Positions 22,721 through 29,708 of a stretch of 29,708 nucleotides of DNA are shown in pieces. Positions within the stretch are counted from its first letter, which is position 1; each line of letters opens with the position of its first letter. The position numbers and the translations under genes are program-made. Under the pieces are notes generated by a model that ran no database searches, was not told the DNA's origin, and was given only the letters and a program-made list of their open reading frames with translations. Source of the DNA: CBDTTM01 sp965363355 (GTDB lineage: Bacteria; Bacillota; Negativicutes; Selenomonadales; Selenomonadaceae); contig CBDTTM010000008.1 in assembly GCA_965363355.1 (NCBI GenBank), positions 1-29,708 of the forward strand. Reading direction: 5' to 3'.

Positions 22721-22798
22721 TTAACCAAAATTTAATCCAATAATAACACCCATCCTTTTTCTGATGAATATACTATAGTAAGAATAGAAAGGATGGGT
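22721..22798 (+). promoter_or_regulatory. phosphatase promoter: Pho-like repeats and inverted repeat over the RBS
   Basis: Three hexamers spaced by 11 bases, TTAACC (22721), TTAATC (22732) and ATAACA (22743), resemble the TTAACA-N5 repeats of Bacillus PhoP boxes. A -10 TATACT lies at 22769-22774 with no good -35. An 11-bp inverted repeat ACCCATCCTTT/AAAGGATGGGT (22748-22758, 22788-22798) flanks the -10, and its second arm contains the AAAGGA ribosome binding site. Confidence 0.4.
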
Positions 22799-22804
22799 AT
22801 ATTT

Positions 22805-24286
22805 ATGAAAAAAATGAAATCCCTATGTATGCTGAGCACGGCATTGACGATTGCGTTATCCACGAACCTGATGCCTATTCCGGCATATGCACAAGCAAAT
22901 GCAGCTTCAACGACCGCAATGTCGCACTTGAGTGCTCACCAAACGGCAGCATCACCTTATCTACAAAGTGCGAATTGGGACCCCGACGCCAAAAACAACA
23001 TAAATGATTTTCTCAAGCAGTATGGCAAACAATCTCCTAACTATGACAAAAAGAACAAACCCTATGCCACGCTTGATTTTGACAATACGACCTCTATCAT
23101 GGACGTTGAAGAACAACTTATGATTTGGCAGCTCGACCATCTCGCCTTTGCGATAAAACCAGATAAGCTTGCCGAAATTTTACAATCTGGTATATCACCC
23201 GACAAATTGAATCTGACGTATGGTGCCAATGATGGCAGCGGAACACAAGTAACCCTGCAAGCTGCCATAGACGATGCCGTAAAAGATTATACGGAACTAT
23301 ATTCTAAGGGACTGGTCACAAAAAACGGCAGTGAAATTCCCGCAGATGTGAAAAATTCCTTTGCCTATCAAGACTTCCGAGCTAAAATGCGCTGGCTCTA
23401 CGATGCCGTATCCGAAACGATGGATACCTCGGTCTCCTATCCTTGGGTTACTTACTGGTTCACCGGCATGACCCCTAAAGAAATCTTTGATTTAGCCTAT
23501 ACCTGCGACAGCTATTACGGCAACTCCCAAAAAGGCCAAACCTGGACGGTCGGAAAATACACGACCCCCGATGGCGAAGAACGCGCTGCAGGTAAGGTCG
23601 ACGTCTCCTTTAAACAAGGAATAACCGTAACCCCCGAGGTCAAAGAACTATATCGCAGCCTTGCTGCAAATGGTATCGACCCGTGGATCGTATCTGCCTC
23701 ACAAGTTGATGTGGTCAAAGCCGCCGTCAAATATTTCGAAATTCCTAACGTCGTCAATGTAGTCGGCATGACAAACAAGATCGCCAAAGACGGCACCTAT
23801 ATAAACGAATACGACTATGACCTGCACGCCCAAACACAAGGCGTAGGAAAATCCCTCAGCATCGAAAAAGTCATCCGGCCACTGTATCATGGACAAGGTC
23901 CCATCTTCTGTGCCATGGATTCACAGGGCGACTTTAACTTCTGCACAGAATTCAAAGATACGAAAGCCGTCTTGATCATGAACCGCCAAAGAAAAGATGA
24001 CGCCGCGCTCTGCGCTGCAATTGCCGCTTTCGAACAAAAAAAATCCATCTCCTTGCTCGCTGCCAACAAAAACAATGACGTAAAATACATTCTTCAGGGC
24101 AGAAACGAAACCATCGGCCAGCTATGGCCTGAAGAAAATACACAGTTCTTAGGAAAAACCAGCAAAAGCTTCTTATCCGAACGGGCATTAAATGCCATCA
24201 ACGATCTCGACAACGGAATGAGCATCGCACAAATGCTGGCAAAAAACACCAAACTCAAAGACTACCAAGGCTACAAAACCCGCTAA
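22805..24286 (+). CDS. secreted HAD-superfamily acid phosphatase-like protein
   Basis: 493 residues from the ATG at 22805; an in-frame ATG at 22793 lies inside the ribosome binding region. A signal peptide (KK..., hydrophobic core, cleavage near PAYA-Q at about 29) sends it out of the cytoplasm. HAD motif I is LDFDNT (D91 nucleophile, D93), motif II is WIVSASQVD, and the late acidic motif is AMDSQGDFNF. The layout resembles secreted phosphorylcholine-phosphatase-like HAD enzymes rather than class B acid phosphatases; the substrate is unknown. A Pho-like box upstream suggests induction by phosphate shortage (inference). It stands outside the nar regulon, as no Fnr box precedes it. Confidence 0.78.
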   Translation: MKKMKSLCMLSTALTIALSTNLMPIPAYAQANAASTTAMSHLSAHQTAASPYLQSANWDPDAKNNINDFLKQYGKQSPNYDKKNKPYATLDFDNTTSIMDVEEQLMIWQLDHLAFAIKPDKLAEILQSGISPDKLNLTYGANDGSGTQVTLQAAIDDAVKDYTELYSKGLVTKNGSEIPADVKNSFAYQDFRAKMRWLYDAVSETMDTSVSYPWVTYWFTGMTPKEIFDLAYTCDSYYGNSQKGQTWTVGKYTTPDGEERAAGKVDVSFKQGITVTPEVKELYRSLAANGIDPWIVSASQVDVVKAAVKYFEIPNVVNVVGMTNKIAKDGTYINEYDYDLHAQTQGVGKSLSIEKVIRPLYHGQGPIFCAMDSQGDFNFCTEFKDTKAVLIMNRQRKDDAALCAAIAAFEQKKSISLLAANKNNDVKYILQGRNETIGQLWPEENTQFLGKTSKSFLSERALNAINDLDNGMSIAQMLAKNTKLKDYQGYKTR

Positions 24287-24303
24287 GATAAAATAAACCA
24301 TAC

Positions 24304-24342
24304 AAAAAACACGGTAGAGACATGTATCTCTGCCGTGTTTTG
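24304..24342 (+). terminator. terminator of the phosphatase gene
   Basis: A 15-bp stem with one T-G pair (24306-24320 with 24327-24341), 6-base loop and a TTTT end, 20 bases after the stop codon. Confidence 0.85.
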
Positions 24343-24429
24343 CTGTGAAAATCTTTCGCTTTTACATTTACAAGAAAAAGGGGAATCGCCGTTCATCGCC
24401 AATACCTTCTATAAAGAAGGTGATTGCCC

Positions 24430-25371
24430 TTGATCATAAGTGCCAGTAGACGAACCGATATTCCAGCCTACTATAGTGAATGGTTTTTTAATCGGCTAAA
24501 AGAAGGATTCGTCCTCATCAGAAACCCTATGAATTTTCATCAAATCAGTAAAATCGATCTCTCCCCCAGCATCATCGATGGCATTGTCCTCTGGACAAAG
24601 AATCCCCTACCGATGCTGCACCGAATCAAAGAACTCGCTCCCTACGATTTTTATTTTCAATTCACCCTCAATGCTTACGGCAAAGACGTCGAACCTCAGC
24701 TCCCCGAAAAAAGCCGTCACCTTATTCCAGCCTTTCAAAAACTCGCTTCGCTTGTAGGCAAGGAACGCGTGATCTGGCGATATGATCCAATATTGTTCAA
24801 TGCAAAATACACAGTCGATTATCACTGCACATATTTTGAACGCTTAGCTACTAAATTATGTCAATCCACCCAAAAATGTACCATTAGCTTTCTTGATTTT
24901 TACCCACACACAAGAAAAAATACAGCTTCACTCGGCCTTGAACAAATGACCATCGCCAAACAGACCGAACTCTTAGAGCGGTTTTCACAAATAGCTTACA
25001 ATACAGGCCTTATGCTCGACACCTGTGCCGAACAAGGTTCCTTTGAACACTTAGGCATACTGCCCGCCCATTGCATCGACAAAAAACGCTTCGAACGCCT
25101 CACAAAATGCAAACTTACCCTCAAAAAAGATACAAACCAACGCCCCGAATGCGGCTGCTGCTCGAGCATAGATATCGGAGCCTACGACAATTGCCAAAAC
25201 GCCTGCCTGTATTGTTATGCCAACCGCAGTCTGCAAAGCGTCAAAAAAAACGCCCAAAAACACGACCCAGCATCGCCTCTTTTACTAGGTCATGTCGAGG
25301 AAAATGACCACATAACAAAACGCCCCGTAAGATCTTATAAAAACCCGCAGCTAAGTTTTGATGATTTTTAG
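24430..25371 (+). CDS. DUF1848 family protein
   Basis: 313 residues. The natural start is TTG 24430 (MIISASRRTDIPAYYSEWF), with GAAGG 9 bases upstream; TTG 24424 is closer but too near. The N-terminal S-R-R-T-D-I-P and RNPMNFHQIS, then VLWTKNP and FQFTLNAYG, are DUF1848 landmarks. Near the C-terminus ECGCCSSIDIGAYDNC and CLYCYANRS form a cysteine cluster that, with the TIM-barrel-like pattern, recalls radical SAM/SPL-like proteins. An Fe-S cofactor is likely; the reaction is unknown. Flanked by terminators, so probably monocistronic. Confidence 0.8.
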   Translation: MIISASRRTDIPAYYSEWFFNRLKEGFVLIRNPMNFHQISKIDLSPSIIDGIVLWTKNPLPMLHRIKELAPYDFYFQFTLNAYGKDVEPQLPEKSRHLIPAFQKLASLVGKERVIWRYDPILFNAKYTVDYHCTYFERLATKLCQSTQKCTISFLDFYPHTRKNTASLGLEQMTIAKQTELLERFSQIAYNTGLMLDTCAEQGSFEHLGILPAHCIDKKRFERLTKCKLTLKKDTNQRPECGCCSSIDIGAYDNCQNACLYCYANRSLQSVKKNAQKHDPASPLLLGHVEENDHITKRPVRSYKNPQLSFDDF

Positions 25372-25433
25372 TAAGCAAATATAAGCACAAATGAATCGAT
25401 GTTGCTTCATTTTCCCCCATCAAAATCATACAA

Positions 25434-25487
25434 ATAAAAAATGGTCCTTTTGCATTCAATCAAATCTAGCGCAAAAGGACCATTTTC
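25434..25487. terminator. bidirectional terminator between DUF1848 and aldehyde dehydrogenase genes
   Basis: A 16-bp stem (25437 to 25453 region with 25471-25486). On the minus strand the stem is followed by TTTTTTATTT, a strong terminator for the aldehyde dehydrogenase; on the plus strand the T tract is short (TTTT). The rest of the gap 25372-25551 shows nothing else. Confidence 0.85.
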
Positions 25488-25551
25488 CATGCAGAACTCT
25501 TTTATTTTTTAGGATACTTCAAAGTCATCTGCAGCGAAACCAACGGCATGC

Positions 25552-26943
25552 TCAAAAACTGCCATCAATCGGCATATTCCCAATGACTTTAGCATTTACA
25601 AATTCATGAATGCCAAGATCAATCAATTCATGGCCATAGCCAGAATTTTTTACGCCACCAAAAGGTATATCCGCTCTGACACTGGTTGGATGGTTGATAA
25701 ACATCATACCAGTATCAATCTGCTCAGCTACACGCTGGCCTCGAGCAATGTCTCGCGTAAATACCGATCCACCTAAACCAAAAGGAGAATCATTGGCCAA
25801 TTTAATCGCTGCCGCTTCATCTGCTACACGATAGATCTGGCTGACCGGCCCAAACATTTCCGTATGATATGCTGGATTTTCTTTTGTGATATTCTCTAAA
25901 ATTGCCGGCTGGTAAAATGCCCCTTTCGCAGGGATTGGTTCGCCTACCGTTTTGATTGTTGCCCCAGCAGCAACGGCTGCATCTACCTGTTTTTGTAAAA
26001 GTTCCAGCGCTTCTTGTGAAGAAAGTGGTGCCAAAGTAGTTGACGGGTCTAGCGGATCTCCCGACTTCAGTTTAGCTACCGCTGCTGTGTACTTCTCGAC
26101 GAATTCATCATAAACAGCGTCAACCAATATAATTCGCTTGGAAGAAACGCAAACCTGCCCCGCATTAAAGTGACGGCCAAATACTGCCCATTCAACAGCC
26201 TTGTCTATGTCTGCATCTTCTAGTACGATGAAGGCATCTGAACCACCTAGTTCAAGCGTACTTTTTTTCAAGTACTTACCAGCGATTGAAGCCACCGACG
26301 CACCCGCTGGTTCGCTGCCGGTCAATGCCACACCTCTAACGCGTGGATCCGATAAAATCAATTCACTATGGCTATGCGCCGCATATAAATTGATAAACGC
26401 ACCCTTTGGAAGGCCAGCTTCCAGGAACAAAGCTTCAAAAGCAGCTGCCGCCTGCGGCACATTTGAGGCATGTTTCAACAATATAGTATTGCCCGCCATC
26501 AATTGCGGTGCCGAAACACGCACGATTTGATAATACGGGAAATTCCATGGTTCTACAATATAAAGTACGCCTAACGGTTGATATACGAGTTTTACGTCTC
26601 CATCAGCAAGCCCTTCAACAGACAAAGGACGAGGCTTTAATTGTGCAGCACCATTTTTAGCATAGTAATCCAGAATCTTAGCACTCAGTTCCACTTCCGC
26701 TTCCGCTTCAGACAATAATTTTCCCATCTCAAGCGTCAATATTTTAGCATATTCCGTATGTTTATTGCGTAAGATACTCGCTGCCTTAGACAAAACGGCA
26801 GCTCTTTTCTCATAGGAGGTATCCTTCCAAGTCTTAAATGTAGTATCAGCAAGAGTGATTGCCGACCGGACTTCATCATCCGTTGCCGTCGGAAATGTCT
26901 TTACTACTTCTCCTGTGTATGGGTTAGTTGTTGCATATGACAT
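25552..26943 (-). CDS. NAD(P)-dependent aldehyde dehydrogenase, succinate-semialdehyde type
   Basis: 463 residues, full aldehyde dehydrogenase length. Catalytic residues N134 (EPWNFP), E231 (LELGGSD) and C265 (NAGQVCVSSKR) are present, as is the late EMFGPV motif. The short N-terminus and WNFPYYQIVR stretch resemble the succinate-semialdehyde dehydrogenases of the Sad/YneI group, but the substrate cannot be set from sequence alone. GAAGGGAG lies 9 bases before the ATG. It is monocistronic, with its own near-consensus promoter and direct repeats over the start site that suggest a repressor. Confidence 0.88.
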   Translation of the reverse strand: MSYATTNPYTGEVVKTFPTATDDEVRSAITLADTTFKTWKDTSYEKRAAVLSKAASILRNKHTEYAKILTLEMGKLLSEAEAEVELSAKILDYYAKNGAAQLKPRPLSVEGLADGDVKLVYQPLGVLYIVEPWNFPYYQIVRVSAPQLMAGNTILLKHASNVPQAAAAFEALFLEAGLPKGAFINLYAAHSHSELILSDPRVRGVALTGSEPAGASVASIAGKYLKKSTLELGGSDAFIVLEDADIDKAVEWAVFGRHFNAGQVCVSSKRIILVDAVYDEFVEKYTAAVAKLKSGDPLDPSTTLAPLSSQEALELLQKQVDAAVAAGATIKTVGEPIPAKGAFYQPAILENITKENPAYHTEMFGPVSQIYRVADEAAAIKLANDSPFGLGGSVFTRDIARGQRVAEQIDTGMMFINHPTSVRADIPFGGVKNSGYGHELIDLGIHEFVNAKVIGNMPIDGSF

Positions 26944-26979
26944 GTAAAAAAACTCCCTTCAAATATTAAATTGATTTAT

Positions 26980-27048
26980 GTTACTATTTATAACAAGGTT
27001 ACTTTTTGTTATTTGTTTCAGTATAGTATCTTTATAACCCCTTGTCAA
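26980..27048 (-). promoter_or_regulatory. aldehyde dehydrogenase promoter and tandem operator-like repeats
   Basis: -35 TTGACA (27048-27043), 17-base spacer, -10 TATACT (27025-27020): an almost ideal promoter, start near 27013. Right after the start lie two related 15-mers on the plus strand, GTTACTATTTATAAC (26980-26994) and GTTACTTTTTGTTAT (26998-27012), 18 bases apart. Such repeats just past a strong promoter suit a repressor site. Confidence 0.6.
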
Positions 27049-27055
27049 TAGAATC

Positions 27056-27090
27056 GGAAAATAAATGATATTGATTCGCATTTATTTTCC
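27056..27090. promoter_or_regulatory. inverted repeat containing a Fur-like box
   Basis: A 12-bp perfect inverted repeat, GGAAAATAAATG (27056-27067) and CATTTATTTTCC (27079-27090). Inside, TGATATTGATTCGCA (27066-27080) matches the Fur 7-1-7 pattern TGATAATnATTATCA at 11 of 14 fixed positions. It lies upstream of the aldehyde dehydrogenase -35. No iron gene is adjacent, so the role is uncertain. Confidence 0.35.
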
Positions 27091-27133
27091 TGTCATAAAA
27101 GTTCAAGCTTTGAAAAGAACTGGTTTGATCTGT

Positions 27134-27168
27134 CAAAAAAAAAACCGTGACTGTCAAATCACGGTTTT
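27134..27168 (-). terminator. terminator of the helical-repeat protein gene
   Basis: A 10-bp stem (27168-27159 with 27150-27141) with an 8-base loop; on the minus strand the stem arm and what follows give a run of ten T. Confidence 0.9.
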
Positions 27169-27221
27169 CCGGTAAAATATATTCTGCTATGTCATTTTTT
27201 AATGTTACACATTATGCAAAA

Positions 27222-28505
27222 TCACGCTTGTTTCTTTTTCAACCTTGCCAGCAATTGATTCAATTCATCAAGCATTGCTGACCGACGAGGATACTTGCCT
27301 TGCAATTCTTCAATAATATCATATGTTTCCGTCACTCCTCCATACGAAAACAAGGATCCAATATTGCTGCAAATATGCCTGTATTTCATTCGATTATCAG
27401 CTTGATCCGCTTGTTTGCGAATTTCTGCGAGACAAATCCCATATGTTTCTTTTGGAAACTTCATGGATAGCTGTTTTACATAATCAAATACACTTGACGA
27501 ATGAACCGAAACAAGATTAAGCAACCGCTCCATTTCTCCCTCCTCATCCAAAATATGAGAATATAACCGATAAGGAAGATTTTGTTCAAGCTGTTCCAAA
27601 AGCAATGGATATTCTATTTCCCATACACCTTTTTCTCTAAGCAAATTTTTTAACACATCATAATATTGCGTATCATGTTTATAAATAAGCAGATCTGCCG
27701 CAAGATCCGCTTGTTTTCCCTTATTGTCCATCTTGATATATATATCAAACAGTAATTCATACCATTCCTGCGTCCAGTAATAATCCCGATCCATGCTGCT
27801 GATTTTTCCAAGACATAGTTTTTCACCCTCTATATATTTTTCGTTTTCAATAGCTTTGAGAATAGCCACACGCAAAATACTATCATACTTGAGATTCGAT
27901 GCAATAAATCGCGCAGCTGCTTCATCTCCATCACTGGCAGTAATCGCAGCAAGACGCACAAGACGATCACTTTCCATATGCCAAGAAGCATAAGCTTTTT
28001 GTGATAGCCTTTCCGAAAGTTCATCCAGTACCGTATACAAATGGTTGACATTTTTAGTTGTTGCCAGTTTTGCAGCTGCCAAAAGCAAGTCATAGGCAAA
28101 CTCTTCCCACTCATTAAAAATTTCATTCCGGCTATCCTTCAACGACTGGCGAAATATAAATTCGGCTTCAGCAGAACCATACTCCACTTTAGATGATATT
28201 TTCTCCAAAACCTCCTCAACCCAACCTCGTGTATCCGTAACACCACCTGAGCTGTCATCGGCTGACCCGGCAAGTTTAGCACAATTAATTAAAATGAGAG
28301 CTGTAACCGAATAGGCATAAGCACATTCACCGCGCTCAACAGCTTTTCCCGCATCTTCAAGAATGTCCATAAATTCATGGCAAATGGATAAACATCCATT
28401 ATAATCAATAAAGCCCTTATGGGTTCCACGCTGTTTTGCAACAGCTATTTTTTCACGAACAACAGACATCGCTGTTTTGAATTCTTCTGATTTTATATCC
28501 ATCAT
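27222..28505 (-). CDS. helical-repeat protein similar to the C-terminal part of SWIM zinc-finger proteins
   Basis: 427 residues, soluble, almost all helix, no signal peptide. GFIDYNGCLSICHEFMDIL, then DDSSGGV and a long series of about 35-residue helical hairpins (for example AAARFIASNLKY, KGKQADLAADLLIY, YGICLAEIRKQADQ), end in RRSAMLDELNQLLARLKK. This TPR-like layout recalls the C-terminal halves of SWIM zinc-finger family proteins, but no SWIM C-x-C-x(n)-C-x-H motif is present, so it may be a stand-alone scaffold. GGAG precedes the ATG-ATG start. Function is not recognised. Confidence 0.6.
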   Translation of the reverse strand: MMDIKSEEFKTAMSVVREKIAVAKQRGTHKGFIDYNGCLSICHEFMDILEDAGKAVERGECAYAYSVTALILINCAKLAGSADDSSGGVTDTRGWVEEVLEKISSKVEYGSAEAEFIFRQSLKDSRNEIFNEWEEFAYDLLLAAAKLATTKNVNHLYTVLDELSERLSQKAYASWHMESDRLVRLAAITASDGDEAAARFIASNLKYDSILRVAILKAIENEKYIEGEKLCLGKISSMDRDYYWTQEWYELLFDIYIKMDNKGKQADLAADLLIYKHDTQYYDVLKNLLREKGVWEIEYPLLLEQLEQNLPYRLYSHILDEEGEMERLLNLVSVHSSSVFDYVKQLSMKFPKETYGICLAEIRKQADQADNRMKYRHICSNIGSLFSYGGVTETYDIIEELQGKYPRRSAMLDELNQLLARLKKKQA

Positions 28506-28813
28506 AAAGTTTTCATCTCCTTATTTATGTAAATAAACACCAAAAACTTTTCTGTTTTAATACACCTAAATCTCATGCAAAACACAATGTAGCAACACAA
28601 ATCGACGATTCTGAACGAATCAATTTATTGAAATATTAAACGAACCCATCCTCAAGCAATTATAACATATCTTATTGCACCCTAGCTTTATGCTAATATC
28701 AGTATAAGCGATTTATTTTATAATACAAATCTTTGTTCAAATACTACTAACCTATACTCATTGCCATTTCATTATAATAATTATCCGTTCACTAGTCACC
28801 TATTTTTAGACAT
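28506..28813. other. AT-rich intergenic region
   Basis: Contains the ribosome binding site (AAGGAG) and presumably the promoter of the helical-repeat gene. I see no ORF with a ribosome binding site, no repeat and no clear promoter. Confidence 0.4.
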
Positions 28814-28846
28814 AAAAAAGGCCCCACGCAAGCCACGCGAAGCCTT
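28814..28846 (-). terminator. terminator-like hairpin after the tRNA remnant
   Basis: On the minus strand AAGGC (28846-28842) pairs with GCCTT (28822-28818), with a GC-rich interior, followed by TTTTTT. It stands 12 bases past the CCA of the tRNA-Ser remnant, where a tRNA terminator would be. Confidence 0.5.
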
Positions 28847-28857
28847 AAGATTACTAC

Positions 28858-28935
28858 TGGCAGAGAGGTTGGGATTTAAAACCACGGTACCTTGCGGTAC
28901 ACTTGATTTCGAGTAGTGTCAGCCGATACTAGCCT
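28858..28935 (-). pseudogene. decayed tRNA-Ser(CGA) copy
   Basis: The minus strand carries an anticodon loop CTCGAAA (28913-28907, anticodon CGA), the variable arm GTACCGCAAGGTAC, a T-arm-like stretch GTGGTTTTAAATCCCAA and CCTCTCTGCCA at the 3' end, in the right order for a serine tRNA. The T loop reads TTTAAAT instead of TTCRANY, T-stem pairs are broken, the anticodon stem is mismatched, and no 5' acceptor strand complementary to CCTCTCT is found. It is therefore a remnant, perhaps left by an integrated element. The 5' limit is approximate. Confidence 0.65.
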
Positions 28936-29103
28936 TATACCAACGAATATCTTCCAGTCCTTTATTTTCAACGGTTTAGACCATATTAGCCTCAGATGAT
29001 TCTTGTCAAATACCGTTCTGTATCATGCTGTGGCAACACATTTCCGTCTCATTTGTTGCCAGCAGCTTGCCAAGCATTATAAACTCAACAAGCAGCAAAC
29101 CTC

Positions 29104-29708
29104 TTATTTGCCAATGATATACTGCCGGTTGCGTCCATTTCCTACTGGCTTCAACATGCCTTTATCAAGCAACTGTTTAAGAATATGGTTAGCCCTACTT
29201 CTTGAAACCCCTAGTTTTTCTTCTACATCAACTCGCCGCAGTTTTCCTTTTTCACCGACAAAAGTCAGCACAGATCGTTCCGATTCCGTTGTCTCTGGCA
29301 AATGCGCCGTGGCATGATTGCGATTTGGCAACGTAATCTTAAATGCATTATCCGAAGACTCAATTTTCGGCTGACAGGCGCAGCCCTCATAGCTTTCAAT
29401 AATTTTAGGTATCCCTGTTCCATAGGCTTCAATAAGTTGCAGCCTATAAAATACAGTAGCCAGCTTTTCATTCCGGCACTGAGATACTCCCAACATAATA
29501 TCCTTCAATGTTAGCCCTCTCACCAAGCCGCCAAGAGAAACAAATTCTATACGATCAGAAAATATGCTGATTAACGTACTGCTGCTAAATGAATACTCCC
29601 GATGCACTAAGGAATTGAGCAGCGCCTCTCTTACAGCGGCCTCTGGATAATCTCGCTGATCAATACGATGTAAGCCCGAAAAGGTAGACTTCTTTTTATT
29701 GTTTAAAT
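29104..29708 (-). CDS. AlbA_2/RecG-like transcriptional regulator, 5' end cut by window edge
   Basis: The frame is open from the right edge (no stop or certain start inside) for 201 codons. The visible part begins in the ATPase-like domain: PEAAVREALLNSLVHREYS and FSDRIEFVSLGGLVRGLTL, the family pattern REALxNAxxHRDYS followed by P/LGGL, then YRLQLIEAYGTGIPKI. The end is a winged helix (RRVDVEEKLGVSRSRANHIL, then GRNRQYIIGK). Such proteins are usually annotated as AlbA_2-domain or ATP-dependent helicase RecG-related regulators; the DNA-binding AlbA_2 domain would be outside the window. An internal GTG at 29607 is not the real start. Confidence 0.82.
   Translation of the reverse strand, partial: LNNKKKSTFSGLHRIDQRDYPEAAVREALLNSLVHREYSFSSSTLISIFSDRIEFVSLGGLVRGLTLKDIMLGVSQCRNEKLATVFYRLQLIEAYGTGIPKIIESYEGCACQPKIESSDNAFKITLPNRNHATAHLPETTESERSVLTFVGEKGKLRRVDVEEKLGVSRSRANHILKQLLDKGMLKPVGNGRNRQYIIGK

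Noticed and set aside
29003..29317. Plus-strand open frame of 104 codons near the right edge.
   Set aside because: It overlaps the AlbA_2-type regulator in antisense; that regulator has clear family motifs while this frame has none.
1..29708. CRISPR arrays or transposons.
   Set aside because: No regularly spaced direct repeats and no transposase-like or integrase-like protein were seen.

Overview
This window looks like a chromosomal segment of a low-GC, anaerobic or facultative member of the Bacillota; Negativicutes is my best guess (inference, no taxon marker gene is complete here). Reasons: the minus-strand order tRNA-Ser, SRP RNA, dnaX, ybaB, recR, bofA, rRNA promoters is the order known around Bacillus subtilis dnaX-recR-bofA-rrnA; Shine-Dalgarno sites are strong; intrinsic terminators are many; and the oxygen regulator is of the Bacillus Fnr type (C-terminal cysteine cluster, TGTGA-N6-TCACA boxes).

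Layout. 1-3651: housekeeping block on the minus strand (tRNA-Ser, SRP RNA, dnaX, ybaB, recR, bofA), running into tandem rRNA promoters and an antitermination leader that leave the window on the left. 3712-7340: signalling genes (a CheY-like regulator with a CheX-like partner, a TVP38/VTT membrane protein, and a membrane diguanylate cyclase with a possibly structured leader). 7410-12296: a divergent NarL-type regulator and histidine kinase, then a two-gene FAD/Fe-S 2-hydroxyacid oxidase operon (glcD-glcF). The kinase carries a CdaR-like diacid/hydroxyacid recognition domain, so it may sense the substrate of glcDF. 12904-22687: a nitrate-respiration island (narGHJI, fnr, narK, a TIGR04076-type small protein, an HPP-family membrane protein). 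22805-29708: a secreted HAD acid phosphatase, a DUF1848 protein, an aldehyde dehydrogenase, a helical-repeat protein, a decayed tRNA-Ser(CGA) copy, and the 3' part of an AlbA_2/RecG-like regulator cut by the right edge.

The most striking result is regulatory. Three Fnr boxes are centred exactly 41.5 bp upstream of the start points predicted from good -10 hexamers: narG, the divergent narK/fnr pair (one symmetrical box serves both directions at -41.5) and the HPP gene. This defines a compact Fnr regulon of four promoters: nitrate reductase, nitrate/nitrite transporter, the regulator itself, and an HPP protein that is therefore a good candidate nitrite transporter. Electrons from glcDF could feed the nitrate reductase through the quinone pool (inference).

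Other points worth a look are an A7 slippage site in dnaX with stops in both shifted frames, complementary hairpin loops ahead of the diguanylate cyclase, an inverted repeat overlapping the ribosome binding site of the phosphatase, and the tRNA remnant. I found no CRISPR array, transposase or insertion sequence.
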